Positions 8,242 to 17,566 of a DNA stretch of 56,184 nt are shown piece after piece (within the stretch, counting starts at the first letter, position 1; each line of letters begins with the position of its first letter). Both the position numbers and the translations under genes were made by a program. Origin of the DNA: Actinomycetota bacterium (GTDB taxonomy: Bacteria; Actinomycetota; Acidimicrobiia; Acidimicrobiales; VFJN01). A model generated the notes under the pieces. That model ran no database searches, had not been told where the DNA came from, and saw nothing but the letters and a program-made list of their open reading frames with translations. The stretch spans positions 1 to 56,184 of the forward strand of contig VFJN01000080.1 of the NCBI GenBank assembly GCA_009886035.1. The letters are read 5' to 3'.

Positions 8242-10686
8242 TCAGCCCCGGATGCGGTCACCGGCGGGGTCGTACACCGAGTTGCGCCCTACTTCAGCAC
8301 CGATCCACTCACCGAACACCTCCACCTCGACGCGCTGGCCCGGCGTGGACTGCGGGGCAGGCAGGTAGGCGAAGGCGATGGCTTGCCCCGTGCGCAAGCC
8401 CTGGCTTCCGCTGGTCACACGGCCCCCCACGTGCCCGTCGATGCGCACCGGTTCTGATCCGAGGGGCACGGCGAGGGGGTCATCGAGCAGGAGTGTCCGC
8501 AACCGCCGCGTCGGGCCTTGCTCGTGGACCAAGGCGAGGGCATCTCGCCCCACGAACCCGCCCGGCTTGTCGAGGCGCACGGCAAAGCCGAGGCCGGCCT
8601 CATAAGGGTTGTCGGCCGGGGTGATGTCGGCGCCCCACACCCGATAGCCCTTCTCGACCCGGAGGGCGTCGATGGCCCGGTAACCCCCGGCCAGCAGCCC
8701 ATGGTCGGCCCCCGCCGCCCACAGGTGGTCCCACAGCGTGGCGCCGTACTCGGTGGGGCAGTACAACTCCCACCCCAACTCGCCCACGAAGGTCACCCGA
8801 ACCGCCAGCACCGGTACGGCCCCCAGGTTGACCCATTGGGCGCTGAGGTAGGGAAAGGTGTCCGTTTCCAGCGACGCGTCGGTGAGTGGTTGAAGCACCC
8901 GCCGCGCCGCCGGTCCCCAGAGTCCGAAGCACGCCCATGCCGAAGTTACGTCGCCCACCCGGCAACGTTCTCCTTCCCGCTGGGCGGCCTGTTGCTGTTG
9001 GATCCAGCGGAGATCATGGGTTCCGAAGGCCGTCCCGGTGACCATGAGATAGCGGTCCTCGGCGAGGCGAGTGAGGGTGACGTCGGCCTCGATGCCACCA
9101 CCGTCGTTGAGCAACTGCGTGTACGTCACTGATCCGACCGGACGATCCATTTCGTTGGCGGCGATTCGGTTCAGGAACGCGCTGGCCCCCGGTCCAGCAA
9201 TTTCAACCTTGGAGAAACTGGTTTCGTCGAACAGCACCGCCGTGTCTCGGCACGCCAGTGCCTCGGTTGCTATGGCCGAGTTCCAGTGCTGGCCCGCCCA
9301 TCCCCGGGGACGGAGAGGGTCGTGTTCGGCGCGGGCATTCGGGGCGAACCAGTTCGGTCGCTCCCAGCCGCTTTTTTCACCGAACACGCCGCCGAGTGCG
9401 ACGAGGGCAGGGTAGGCGGGGGAGCGCCGGAGGGGTCGCCCGGCCACGCGCTCCTCGTTGGGATAGTGGATGTCGTAATAGGTGGCGTACACCTCGATGG
9501 TGCGCGCCACGGCGTAGGCGCGGCTGCGGTACTGCGGTCCGAAGCGGCGGATGTCCATCTTCCAGGTGTCGAACCCGGGCTGGCCGTCGAGGATCCATTC
9601 CGCCATGACGCGGCCCACCCCGCCGGCGCCGGCGATGCCGTGGGCACAGAACCCCGCAGCCACGAAGAAGCCGGCCACCTCGCTCTCGCCGAGCACAAAC
9701 TCGTTGTCGGGGGTGAAGGCCTCGGGGCCGTTGATGAGCTGCACGATGGCGGCTTCCTCCGCCGCCGGCACCCGCCCACAGGCCAGGGCCATGAGGGGGG
9801 CGAAGCGATCCCAATCCTCGCGGAGGAGGCGATTGTTGAAGTCGGGGGGTACGCCATGTACGGACCACGGCGCCGGGTTTCGTTCGTAGCCGCCGAGCAC
9901 CAACCCCCGACCCTCCGGACGGAAGTAAATGAGGTTGTCGGGGTCTCGCAGTTGCGGGAGGTCTGGGGTGACGCCCTCGATCTCCCGGGTGATGAGGTAT
10001 TGATGGGCCATCGGGACGATGGGCACGTCTACCCCGGCCATCGCGGTGACCTCCGGCGTGTAGATGCCGCACGCCGCCACCACCGCGCCGGTGGTGATGG
10101 TGCCGTGGTCGGTGATGACCTGGCGGATGCGGCCGTCGCGTACCACGAGGTCCATGACCCGCACCCCCGCTTCGAGCGTCACCCCGCGGGCCTTGGCGGC
10201 CCCGAGTAGGGCGTAGGTAAGGCCACTGGGGTCGAGGTAGCCATCGGTGGGCAGCCACAGGGCGCCGAGTACCCCGGTGGGATCCATGAGTGGGAACAGG
10301 GTGTGGGCTTCGTCGGGCGATACCAGTTCCACCGGCAGGCCGAAGGTCTTGGCCCACCCGCTCTGGCGGTTCAGTTCCGCCAGTCGTTCGGGGGTGGAGG
10401 CCAGGCGAAGCGAGCCAACTTCACGCCAGCCGGGCGAGCGACCGGTGTCGGCAGCCTCCGCCTCCAACCGCCGATAGAGATCGACGCTGTGCATCATCAT
10501 GCGGGTGAGGGGCAGGGAGCCTCGTAGCTGCCCCACCAGACCGGCGGAGTGGAAGGTGCTTCCGCTGGTGGGTTCGGCGCGGTCGAGCACGATGACGTCG
10601 GTGCAGCCCGCTTCGGCGAGGTGGTAGGCAATCGACGCGCCGCCCACACCCGCACCGATCACCACTACCTCGGCGTGATCACGCAT
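8242..10686 (-). CDS. FAD-dependent oxidoreductase with GcvT domain (dimethylglycine/sarcosine dehydrogenase-like)
   Basis: An 814-residue two-part enzyme. Residues 1-400 are a DAO-type FAD domain with the dinucleotide motif GAGVGGASIAYHL and a TFHSAGL segment whose His46 sits where DMGDH/sarcosine dehydrogenases attach FAD covalently. Residues about 440-814 are a GcvT-like aminomethyltransferase domain (FDETSFSKVEIAGPGA, GELGWELYCP, GYRAIDALRVEKGY) that binds tetrahydrofolate and captures the released one-carbon unit. It likely oxidises an N-methyl or related secondary amine. Start 10686 overlaps the stop of the kinase-like gene upstream by 8 bases, so the two are coupled. Confidence 0.87.
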   Translation of the reverse strand: MRDHAEVVVIGAGVGGASIAYHLAEAGCTDVIVLDRAEPTSGSTFHSAGLVGQLRGSLPLTRMMMHSVDLYRRLEAEAADTGRSPGWREVGSLRLASTPERLAELNRQSGWAKTFGLPVELVSPDEAHTLFPLMDPTGVLGALWLPTDGYLDPSGLTYALLGAAKARGVTLEAGVRVMDLVVRDGRIRQVITDHGTITTGAVVAACGIYTPEVTAMAGVDVPIVPMAHQYLITREIEGVTPDLPQLRDPDNLIYFRPEGRGLVLGGYERNPAPWSVHGVPPDFNNRLLREDWDRFAPLMALACGRVPAAEEAAIVQLINGPEAFTPDNEFVLGESEVAGFFVAAGFCAHGIAGAGGVGRVMAEWILDGQPGFDTWKMDIRRFGPQYRSRAYAVARTIEVYATYYDIHYPNEERVAGRPLRRSPAYPALVALGGVFGEKSGWERPNWFAPNARAEHDPLRPRGWAGQHWNSAIATEALACRDTAVLFDETSFSKVEIAGPGASAFLNRIAANEMDRPVGSVTYTQLLNDGGGIEADVTLTRLAEDRYLMVTGTAFGTHDLRWIQQQQAAQREGERCRVGDVTSAWACFGLWGPAARRVLQPLTDASLETDTFPYLSAQWVNLGAVPVLAVRVTFVGELGWELYCPTEYGATLWDHLWAAGADHGLLAGGYRAIDALRVEKGYRVWGADITPADNPYEAGLGFAVRLDKPGGFVGRDALALVHEQGPTRRLRTLLLDDPLAVPLGSEPVRIDGHVGGRVTSGSQGLRTGQAIAFAYLPAPQSTPGQRVEVEVFGEWIGAEVGRNSVYDPAGDRIRG

Positions 10687-11578
10687 CCTCGGCGGCTTCC
10701 TCGAGGAGGTGGGCGAACCCGGAGCGCCCTGCATTGTGCAAAAAGCGGTCCATGTGCTTGCTGGTGTAGGCGAGGAAATCCACCTCTAGTGAGCTAACCC
10801 CGGCCTGCACCAAACCCCACATGGCCTCGCGGAGGTCGCTGATCAGCCGCATGAGGCGCAGCCGGGCCAGAGACCGGGCCGTCACGGTACCGAAGTAGGC
10901 CCCGATGAGGCCTTCGTCGTCCTCCAGGCCGTTGTTCACCGCGAAGTTCCCGAGGTCGAAGAACCGATCGTTCATCCCGGCATACTCCCAGTCGATGAGT
11001 TGCAGCCTCCCCTCGGAGGTGAGGAGGAAGTTGGCGGCGAGGAGGTCGTTGTGACACGGGCAGAGCGGCTCGGGCGAAGCGGCGAAGGCGCGTCGCACGG
11101 CCTCGGCCACCTCCATGGCCGGTCCGTAGGCCTCCGGGATACGCACCCCGTGTTCCACCGCGACGGCGGCGTACATCGGCGGCACGCGGTACCAGTCGAA
11201 GTGGGCGGCGATGGCGGGCGCTTCGTGCACGATTCGCAAGAGGGCGGCTACCTCACCCAAGAGCGGGGGGCGACCGAGCGCCTCGGCGCCGGGGGCACCG
11301 CCGGCGACGAATCGGGTGACGAGCGCCCCCGCCGGTTCTACGAACGCCTCCACCGCCGGCGCGATTCCGAGGCGAGCGGCTTGTTCGGCCGCGGCGCGTT
11401 CGTGGTGACGGTTGATGCCCAGCAAGGCTGTGTGTTCACCGGGCACGCGCACCACGAAGTGTTCGCCGTCGACCGTCACGCGGTAGTTGCGGTTGGTGAT
11501 GCCGCCCTCGAGGGGCACCACGGTGCGTACTCGACCCCCCCAGCCCGGGACGCCGTCGAGCAGTTCGTCCAACCCCAT
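10679..11578 (-). CDS. Choline/ethanolamine kinase-like phosphotransferase (APH superfamily)
   Basis: A 299-residue protein-kinase-fold small-molecule kinase. It has the N-lobe GGITNRNYRV, the catalytic loop CPCHNDLLAANFL and the metal-binding DWEYAGMNDRFFDLGNFA, the pattern of the choline/ethanolamine kinase (LicA-like) branch. Start set at ATG 11578 because upstream sequence is low-complexity; no strong ribosome-binding site is visible. It is first in a two-gene operon with the GcvT-type flavoenzyme and divergent from the glnA4-like operon, which suggests phosphorylation of an amino alcohol or related amine. The substrate is inference. Confidence 0.8.
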   Translation of the reverse strand: MGLDELLDGVPGWGGRVRTVVPLEGGITNRNYRVTVDGEHFVVRVPGEHTALLGINRHHERAAAEQAARLGIAPAVEAFVEPAGALVTRFVAGGAPGAEALGRPPLLGEVAALLRIVHEAPAIAAHFDWYRVPPMYAAVAVEHGVRIPEAYGPAMEVAEAVRRAFAASPEPLCPCHNDLLAANFLLTSEGRLQLIDWEYAGMNDRFFDLGNFAVNNGLEDDEGLIGAYFGTVTARSLARLRLMRLISDLREAMWGLVQAGVSSLEVDFLAYTSKHMDRFLHNAGRSGFAHLLEEAAEDA

Positions 11579-11604
11579 CAGCGATTCTCGGGGGGATTGT
11601 GCTT

Positions 11605-11614
11605 CGTCATGACG
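11605..11614. promoter_or_regulatory. Palindrome CGTCATGACG in a divergent intergenic region
   Basis: A perfect 10-base palindrome lies in the 72 bases between the divergent kinase-like and glnA4-like genes. It is a candidate operator for shared control of the amine island, but no regulator gene is adjacent and such short palindromes can occur by chance. Confidence 0.25.
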
Positions 11615-11650
11615 TGACCCTCGTGATGGCCCCCGGCGGGTAGTGGGGAG

Positions 11651-13066
11651 GTGTCTACCAGGTCTTCGGACATGACGCCGCGCCATGTGATTGACTACGT
11701 CGTGGCTTCAACCTTGACCGTAGAAAAGTTGCGCCAACTCGTTGACCAGGGCGATCTGGACACTGTTGTGGTGGCTTTCACCGACATGCAGGGACGCCTT
11801 CAGGGGAAGCGATGTCACGCCCAGTTCTTCCTCGACGACGTGCTGTCCCATGGGTCGGAAGGGTGCAATTACCTCTTGGCCACCGATGTGGAGATGGACA
11901 CCGTGGCGGGGTACGCCACCACCTCCTGGGACCAGGGCTACAGCGACTTCATGATTCAGCCCGACCTGACCACGTTGTGTCTCGTGCCGTGGCAGCCGGG
12001 CACGGCCTTGGTGACCTGTGATCTTGCTTGGCACGACGGCACGGCGATGGCGACTTCCCCCCGGCAGATCCTGCGCCGACAGATCGCCCGGTTGGCCGAG
12101 CATGGTTTAGTGGCCTACGCCGGTACCGAACTCGAGTTCATCGTGTTCCAAGACACTTACGAGGACGCCTGGACGCGCCGCTATCAAGGCATGACCCCCG
12201 CCAACCACTACAACGTGGACTATTCGCTGCTGGGCACCGGGCGCGTGGAGCCGTTGCTGCGCCGTATCCGCAACGACATGACCGGCGCCGGTCTGGTGGT
12301 GGAATCGGCCAAGGGTGAGTGCAACCTTGGGCAGCATGAGATCGCGTTTAAGTACAACGAAGCGCTCATCACCGCCGATCAGCACGCCCTCTACAAACTC
12401 GGAGCCAAGGAGATCGCCGCGCAAGAAGGCATGAGCCTCACCTTCATGGCCAAGTACGACGAGCGCGAAGGCAACTCGTGTCACATCCATCTCAGCGTGC
12501 GTTCTGGTGATGGGACACCGGTTATGGCGGGGGAAGGGGTGGGTAACGCCGAGGGTTTCTCGCCGTTGATGGAGCATTGGCTGGCGGGTCAACTGGCCTG
12601 CATGGAGGAGTTTTCTCTCCTCTATGCGCCCAACGTGAACTCCTACAAACGTTTCGTGCCGGACAGTTTTGCCCCCACCACCGTGGCCTGGGGTCGTGAC
12701 AACCGCACCTGTGCCTTGCGGGTGGTGGGCCACGGGCTCTCGTTGCGGGCCGAGAACCGGGTGCCCGGTGGCGACGTCAACCCTTATCTGGCCCTGGCCG
12801 GGGTGATTGCCGCCGGGCTCCACGGGGTGGAGAACGAACTCGCGTTGGAGCCCGCGTTCACCGGCAACGCCTACGGCGCCGACCGACCTCGGGTGCCCTC
12901 CAGTCTGCGGGCGGCCACGGCGCTGTTCGAAGGCTCGGCCATAGCCCGGGCGGCCTTCGGGGATGACGTGGTGAACCACTACGGGCACGCTGCCCAGGTG
13001 GAGCAAGCCGTTTTCGACGCGGCCATCACCGACTGGGAACGCGTTCGCGGGTTCGAACGTCTGTGA
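11651..13066 (+). CDS. glnA4: Glutamine synthetase-like gamma-glutamyl-amine ligase (GlnA4 type)
   Basis: A 471-residue GS-fold ATP-dependent ligase. It has the beta-grasp N-domain (VVVAFTDMQGRLQGKR) and the catalytic barrel with ELEFIVF, KGECNLGQHEIAFKYNEAL, GNSCHIHLSV and NRTCALRVVGHGLSLRAENR. Lacking the adenylylation loop and followed by a GATase, an ALDH and an SDR, it matches the order of M. tuberculosis Rv2860c-Rv2857c and the Streptomyces GlnA4/PuuA group that joins glutamate to ethanolamine or polyamines rather than ammonia. The start could be GTG 11651 or ATG 11672. The symbol is by homology and gene order; substrate not proven. Confidence 0.85.
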   Translation: MSTRSSDMTPRHVIDYVVASTLTVEKLRQLVDQGDLDTVVVAFTDMQGRLQGKRCHAQFFLDDVLSHGSEGCNYLLATDVEMDTVAGYATTSWDQGYSDFMIQPDLTTLCLVPWQPGTALVTCDLAWHDGTAMATSPRQILRRQIARLAEHGLVAYAGTELEFIVFQDTYEDAWTRRYQGMTPANHYNVDYSLLGTGRVEPLLRRIRNDMTGAGLVVESAKGECNLGQHEIAFKYNEALITADQHALYKLGAKEIAAQEGMSLTFMAKYDEREGNSCHIHLSVRSGDGTPVMAGEGVGNAEGFSPLMEHWLAGQLACMEEFSLLYAPNVNSYKRFVPDSFAPTTVAWGRDNRTCALRVVGHGLSLRAENRVPGGDVNPYLALAGVIAAGLHGVENELALEPAFTGNAYGADRPRVPSSLRAATALFEGSAIARAAFGDDVVNHYGHAAQVEQAVFDAAITDWERVRGFERL

Positions 13067-13794
13067 GGGGGCAGGCCCTGGCTCTGCCTCGGATTGGGCT
13101 TACAACCTCCGTAGTGCGCGCCCAGTGGGGGCCCTGGGATCAGTCTGCCGTGGTGATCCCATCGGCCTACTTGGACGTAGTGGCCCAAGCCGGTGGGCTG
13201 CCGGTGCTGCTGGCCCCCATCGTTCCCGGCGATGTTCAGGTTGCCGCCGCCATGGCAGTGGCCGGGCTCGACGGGTTGGTCCTCGCCGGTGGACCCGACA
13301 TCGGTCCCACCACCTACGGCGACGCCCCCCATCCCGAGACCGACGCCCCCGACCCTGCCCGCGACGCCTGGGAGTTGGCGCTTTTGCAGGCCGCCCTCGC
13401 CGCCGATCAACCGGTGCTGGCGGTGTGTCGCGGGGTGCAACTGATGAACGTGGCCTGCGGCGGCACGCTGCATCAGCACCTCCCCGAGGTGCTGGGGGCG
13501 GCGACCCACCGAGCGATGCCCGGGAGTTATTCGACGGTACCGATGGTGGTCGTGCCCGGCAGCCGACTGCACGCCATCGTGGGGGAGGCGCCAGTGGGGT
13601 GGTGTCACCACCATCAGGCCATCGACCGACTGGGCGATGGCCTGCGCGTGAGCGCGCGGGCCGCCGACGGCACGATCGAAGGTGTTGAACTCGACGGGTC
13701 CCGTTTCGCGCTCGGCGTGCAGTGGCACCCGGAGGCGGCGGCCGATGAGCGCTTGTTTGCCGCGCTCGTGGCGGCGGCGGGGTGGTCGCGGTGA
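13063..13794 (+). CDS. Class I glutamine-amidotransferase-like gamma-glutamyl hydrolase (PuuD-like)
   Basis: A 243-residue protein of the peptidase C26/PuuD family. The nucleophile is Cys122 in VCRGVQLMN, with His222 and Glu224 of the WHPE motif completing the triad; GLVLAGGPDIGP forms the oxyanion strand. It should remove the gamma-glutamyl group added by the upstream ligase. GTGA overlaps join it to both neighbours, giving strict translational coupling. Corresponds in position to M. tuberculosis Rv2859c. Confidence 0.9.
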   Translation: MRGQALALPRIGLTTSVVRAQWGPWDQSAVVIPSAYLDVVAQAGGLPVLLAPIVPGDVQVAAAMAVAGLDGLVLAGGPDIGPTTYGDAPHPETDAPDPARDAWELALLQAALAADQPVLAVCRGVQLMNVACGGTLHQHLPEVLGAATHRAMPGSYSTVPMVVVPGSRLHAIVGEAPVGWCHHHQAIDRLGDGLRVSARAADGTIEGVELDGSRFALGVQWHPEAAADERLFAALVAAAGWSR

Positions 13795-15149
13795 GCCTGC
13801 ACGAGGTGATCAATCCGGCGACGGAAGCGGTGGTGGACCGGGTGGTGCGCACCTCCGTCGCTGAGGTGGATGCGGCGGTTGCTCGCGCGCGGGCCGCCTT
13901 TCCGGCCTGGGCGGCCGTGTCCCCGGGGGACCGCGCCCGCCTGTTGCGGCGCTTTGCCGCCGCCGTGGATGCCGATGGCGAGCACTTGGCATCTCTGGAG
14001 GTGGCCAACGCGGGGCACACCATTACCAACGCCCGCTGGGAAGCGGGGAATGCACGCGACGTGATCGACTACTACGCCGGTGCGCCCGAACGGCTTTTCG
14101 GTCGCCAGATCCCCGTGGCCGGCGGCGTGAACATCACCTTCCATGAACCGCTGGGGGTGGTGGGGGTGATCGTCCCCTGGAACTTCCCGATGCCTATTGC
14201 CGCCTGGGGTTTTGCCCCGGCACTGGCGGCGGGGAACACAGTGGTGCTCAAGCCGGCCGAGGTGACACCGCTGACCGCCCTGCGTCTCGGTCACTTGGCG
14301 ATGGAGGCGGGGATCCCGCCCGAGGTGTTTCAGGTGATCCCGGGTCAGGGATCGGTGGTAGGGCAGCGGTTGGTTGATCACCCCGACGTTCGCAAGATCG
14401 TGTTCACCGGGTCTACCGAGGTGGGCCGCTCGGTGATGGTGGGGGCGGCGGCCACCATGACGCGCATCACCCTTGAACTCGGCGGGAAGAGCGCCAACAT
14501 TGTGTTTGCCGATGCCGATCTGGAGCGCGCTGCCGCCACGGCCCCCTACGCCGTCTTCGACAACGCCGGTCAGGACTGTTGCGCCCGCTCGCGCATCCTC
14601 GTGGAGCGGTCGGTGCACGATCGCTTCATGGCCTTGCTGATCCCGGCGGTGGCGGGGGTACGGGTAGGGGATCCCACGCGCGAGGACACCGAGATGGGCC
14701 CGCTGATCTCCGCCGCCCACCGAGAATCGGTGGCGGCCTACGTACCGGAAGGGGCTCCGGTGGCGTTTCGGGGCACGGTCCCCGATGGGCCTGGTTTCTG
14801 GTATCCGCCCACGGTCCTGGCCCCGGTGGAGATGAGCGACCGGGCCTTTCGGGAGGAGATTTTTGGGCCCGTAGTCACCGTGGTGCCCTTCGATGACGAA
14901 GCCGATGCCATCCGCATCGCCAACGACAGCCCGTACGGTCTGTCGGGTTCGATCTGGACGGAAAACGGTGGGCGGGCTCTCCGGGTGGCCCGGGGGGTGG
15001 AGGCCGGGAATCTCTCGGTGAACTCACACTCCTCGGTTCGCTACTGGACCCCCTTCGGTGGCTTCAAGCAGTCGGGCCTCGGCCGTGAACTGGGACCGGA
15101 CGCGCTGTCTTGTTTCACCGACGTGAAGAACGTCTTCATCTCAACCTGA
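13791..15149 (+). CDS. aldC: NAD(P)-dependent aldehyde dehydrogenase (AldC/PuuC-like)
   Basis: A 452-residue ALDH-superfamily enzyme. Substrate-binding and cofactor landmarks are PWNFPMPIAAW, LKPAEVTPL and FTGSTEVG; catalytic residues are Glu229 in LELGGKSAN and Cys263 in GQDCC. The start at GTG 13791 makes a GTGA overlap with the hydrolase, matching the previous junction, and is preferred over 13782. It likely oxidises the aldehyde formed from a gamma-glutamylated amine or amino alcohol. Symbol by homology and order with Rv2858c. Confidence 0.92.
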   Translation: MSLHEVINPATEAVVDRVVRTSVAEVDAAVARARAAFPAWAAVSPGDRARLLRRFAAAVDADGEHLASLEVANAGHTITNARWEAGNARDVIDYYAGAPERLFGRQIPVAGGVNITFHEPLGVVGVIVPWNFPMPIAAWGFAPALAAGNTVVLKPAEVTPLTALRLGHLAMEAGIPPEVFQVIPGQGSVVGQRLVDHPDVRKIVFTGSTEVGRSVMVGAAATMTRITLELGGKSANIVFADADLERAAATAPYAVFDNAGQDCCARSRILVERSVHDRFMALLIPAVAGVRVGDPTREDTEMGPLISAAHRESVAAYVPEGAPVAFRGTVPDGPGFWYPPTVLAPVEMSDRAFREEIFGPVVTVVPFDDEADAIRIANDSPYGLSGSIWTENGGRALRVARGVEAGNLSVNSHSSVRYWTPFGGFKQSGLGRELGPDALSCFTDVKNVFIST

Positions 15150-15160
15150 TCGGAGTTTTT

Positions 15161-15934
15161 GTGGATCTCACCCAACGTTTGGATGGACGCGTCGCGGTGA
15201 TCACAGGCGGGGCCGGGGGCATTGGTCTCGCCACCGCCCACCGCCTGTCGGCCGAGGGGGCCACGGTGGTGATTGCCGATCTCGAACACTCCAGCGGTGC
15301 GGAGGCCGCCGCCGCCGTGGGGGGCCTGTTCGTGGCTACGGATGTGACCGACGAGGGCCAGGTGGAGGGGTTGTTTGCCGCCACCGTGGAGGCCTATGGC
15401 GCGGTGGATATCGCCTTCAACAACGCAGGTATTTCCCCCCCCGATGACGACTCCATCCTCACCACCGGGTTGGAGGCGTGGCGACGGGTGCAGGAGGTGA
15501 ACCTCACCTCGGTGTTCTTGTGCTGCAAGTACGCCCTGGGGCACATGCAACGCCAGGGGCGCGGCTCGATCATCAACACGGCTTCCTTCGTGGCCGTGAT
15601 GGGCGCCGCCACTTCGCAGATCTCCTATACGGCGTCGAAGGGGGGCGTGCTGGCGCTCAGTCGTGAACTGGCGGTGGAGTTCGCTCGCCAGGGGATCCGG
15701 GTGAATGCCCTGTGCCCCGGCCCGGTGAACACGCCGCTACTGCGGGAACTGTTCGCCAAGGATCCGGAGCGGGCCGCCCGTCGGTTGGTGCACATTCCGA
15801 TGGGACGCTTTGGTGAAGCCGACGAGATCGCCGCCGCCGTGGCGTTTTTGGCCAGCGACGATGCATCGTTCATCACCGGCGCTACCTTCCTGGTGGACGG
15901 GGGGATTTCCGGCGCCTACGTCACGCCGTTGTGA
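15161..15934 (+). CDS. Short-chain dehydrogenase/reductase
   Basis: A 257-residue classical SDR. It has the Rossmann motif TGGAGGIGLATA, NNAGISPP, the active-site tract ending SYTASKGG (YxxxK), and PGPVNTPLL. Start GTG 15161 has CGGAG five bases upstream; the ORF track's longer form runs into the aldehyde dehydrogenase. Third downstream member of the glnA4-type operon and the positional equivalent of Rv2857c; it could oxidise the hydroxyl of a gamma-glutamylated amino alcohol before the aldehyde dehydrogenase acts. That order of action is inference. Confidence 0.9.
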   Translation: MDLTQRLDGRVAVITGGAGGIGLATAHRLSAEGATVVIADLEHSSGAEAAAAVGGLFVATDVTDEGQVEGLFAATVEAYGAVDIAFNNAGISPPDDDSILTTGLEAWRRVQEVNLTSVFLCCKYALGHMQRQGRGSIINTASFVAVMGAATSQISYTASKGGVLALSRELAVEFARQGIRVNALCPGPVNTPLLRELFAKDPERAARRLVHIPMGRFGEADEIAAAVAFLASDDASFITGATFLVDGGISGAYVTPL

Positions 15935-16980
15935 TGGCTGACGGTGCGCCATCGATCGACTTGGTGGCCCTAGGGGCCTGGATGGACGGTCAGGATCTTC
16001 CGGCGGGTCCCATTGAGGCGGTGGAACCGTTGGTGGGCGGCACGCAAAACGTGCTCCTGCGCTTTGAGCGGGGGGGCACCACCTTCGTATTGCGCCGAGG
16101 CCCGTGGCATCTACGACGTACGAGTAACGATGCCCTTCGCCGGGAGATGCGGGTGCTGGCGGCGTTGGCGGGGAGTGCTGTTCCTCATCCCGAACTGCTG
16201 GCGGCCTGCCCCGACGAGTCCGTGCTCGGGGGGGACGCGGTGTTCTATCTGATGGAGGCGGTCGATGGTTTCAACCCCACGATCACTCTCCCGGCCCTCC
16301 ACGCGGGAGATCGTGACCTTCGCCATGCCATGGGTCTGGCGGCGGTCGATGCCCTGGCGGCCCTGGGGGCGGTGGATCACGTTGCGGTGGGCCTCGGCGA
16401 CATGGGTTCCCCGGCCGGGTTTCTCGAACGACAGGTACCTCGTTGGCTGGCGGAACTGGATTCGTACGGGGTTCATGAGGGGTACCCCGGGCCGAGCATC
16501 CCTGCCCTGCACGAGGTAGCGACCTGGCTCGACCGAAACCGACCGGCGCGGTTCATCCCCGGCCTGTCGCACGGCGACTACCACCTGGCCAATTTGTTGT
16601 ACCGGCCCGATGGCCCCGAGGTGGCCGCCATCGTGGACTGGGAGATGTGCACTATCGGCGACCCCCTCCTGGACCTGGGGTGGTTGTTGGCCACCTGGCC
16701 CACCGGTGACCAAGGGGGGATCGGCGGGGGGCTGGTCAGTACCGACGGGGGCTTGCCCACGGCGGGGGAACTGGTGGCCCGCTACGCCGAGGGCACCACC
16801 CGGGATGTATCGGCGATGGTCTGGTACGAGGTGCTGGCCTGCTTCAAGCTCGGCATCATTCTCGAAGGCACCCACGCCCGGGCGTGCGCCGGGCAGGCGC
16901 CCGTGGCGATCGGAGATCTGCTGCACGCCACGACCCTCGGATTGTTCAGCCGAGCAGTGGACCGGATCTCGGCGGCCTGA
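15934..16980 (+). CDS. Phosphotransferase family protein (ACAD10/FadE36-type APH)
   Basis: A 348-residue kinase-fold protein. The catalytic loop is LSHGDYHLANLLY and the metal-binding segment IVDWEMCTIGDPLLDLGW, the pattern of the phosphotransferases linked to acyl-CoA dehydrogenases (ACAD10/11 N-terminal domain). These are thought to phosphorylate hydroxylated acyl groups, but related members act on amino alcohols. The ATG at 15934 shares a base with the SDR stop (TGATG), so it is in the same operon. This is an addition compared with the M. tuberculosis order. Confidence 0.85.
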   Translation: MADGAPSIDLVALGAWMDGQDLPAGPIEAVEPLVGGTQNVLLRFERGGTTFVLRRGPWHLRRTSNDALRREMRVLAALAGSAVPHPELLAACPDESVLGGDAVFYLMEAVDGFNPTITLPALHAGDRDLRHAMGLAAVDALAALGAVDHVAVGLGDMGSPAGFLERQVPRWLAELDSYGVHEGYPGPSIPALHEVATWLDRNRPARFIPGLSHGDYHLANLLYRPDGPEVAAIVDWEMCTIGDPLLDLGWLLATWPTGDQGGIGGGLVSTDGGLPTAGELVARYAEGTTRDVSAMVWYEVLACFKLGIILEGTHARACAGQAPVAIGDLLHATTLGLFSRAVDRISAA

Positions 16981-16985
16981 TTCGT

Positions 16986-17002
16986 CCGCCGTGATACGGC
17001 GG
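16986..17002. terminator. Short hairpin between convergent genes
   Basis: CCGCCG-tgata-CGGCGG gives a 6-bp stem and 5-base loop in the 22 bases between the convergent stops at 16980 and 17003. Probable bidirectional terminator without a T-run. Confidence 0.5.
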
Positions 17003-17566
17003 TTAGTCGTCGTATTCGTCGATCTCCACCCGCAAGCTTCCGTTTTCGATGCGGGCCCGGACGGAGAGTTCGGTGTCGGCGCGCCGAAAGACCAGTTCAA
17101 CCTCATCAGGGGTTTGTGTCTCCGTCTCGTACGTCCAACCCTCGGTCATCTGCACCGACATCACTGTGACGGTGCCGTCTTGTACGGCGAGGATCAACGT
17201 GCCGGCCGCCCCGAGGGAGTGGGACGTGACCACCGCCGCGGGGGCGGGGTTTGGGGTGCGGGTGGTCACCCCCGGGGCCGGGATGGGGGCGACCGCGGTG
17301 GTGGGGGCATCGGTTGATCCCGACGCCGGGCCGGGGGAAGCGGCCCCGTCGGAGGCGGGGGGAGCGGGGGGAGCGGGGGAAACGGGGGAAACCAGGCGGC
17401 TGGGCGCCTCTGCGGTGGCGGCGGTGGTGAACCGCGCCGCTGTTACGGGATCGAGGTTGGCGTTGTGGGCATCGATGAGCCGCAGGTTGATGAGAGCCCC
17501 GCCGCCCGCCAGCAGCACGACCAGGGTTATCGCAATGGCTACCCGCACGGGCTGGAGGTCCTTCAC
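17003..17566 (-). CDS. Membrane-anchored extracytoplasmic protein, third gene of a two-component operon
   Basis: A 187-residue protein starting at GTG 17566, which overlaps the kinase stop (GTGA). Residues about 8-30 are one membrane anchor (VAIAITLVVLLAGGGALI). Then comes a long Pro/Ala/Thr/Ser-rich spacer and a ~75-residue beta-rich acidic domain ending VEIDEYDD. I do not recognise the domain; its place after a kinase is often filled by PepSY-like accessory proteins, but no PepSY signature is clear. The topology puts the domain outside the cell, where it could modulate sensing by the kinase. Confidence 0.75.
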   Translation of the reverse strand: MKDLQPVRVAIAITLVVLLAGGGALINLRLIDAHNANLDPVTAARFTTAATAEAPSRLVSPVSPAPPAPPASDGAASPGPASGSTDAPTTAVAPIPAPGVTTRTPNPAPAAVVTSHSLGAAGTLILAVQDGTVTVMSVQMTEGWTYETETQTPDEVELVFRRADTELSVRARIENGSLRVEIDEYDD

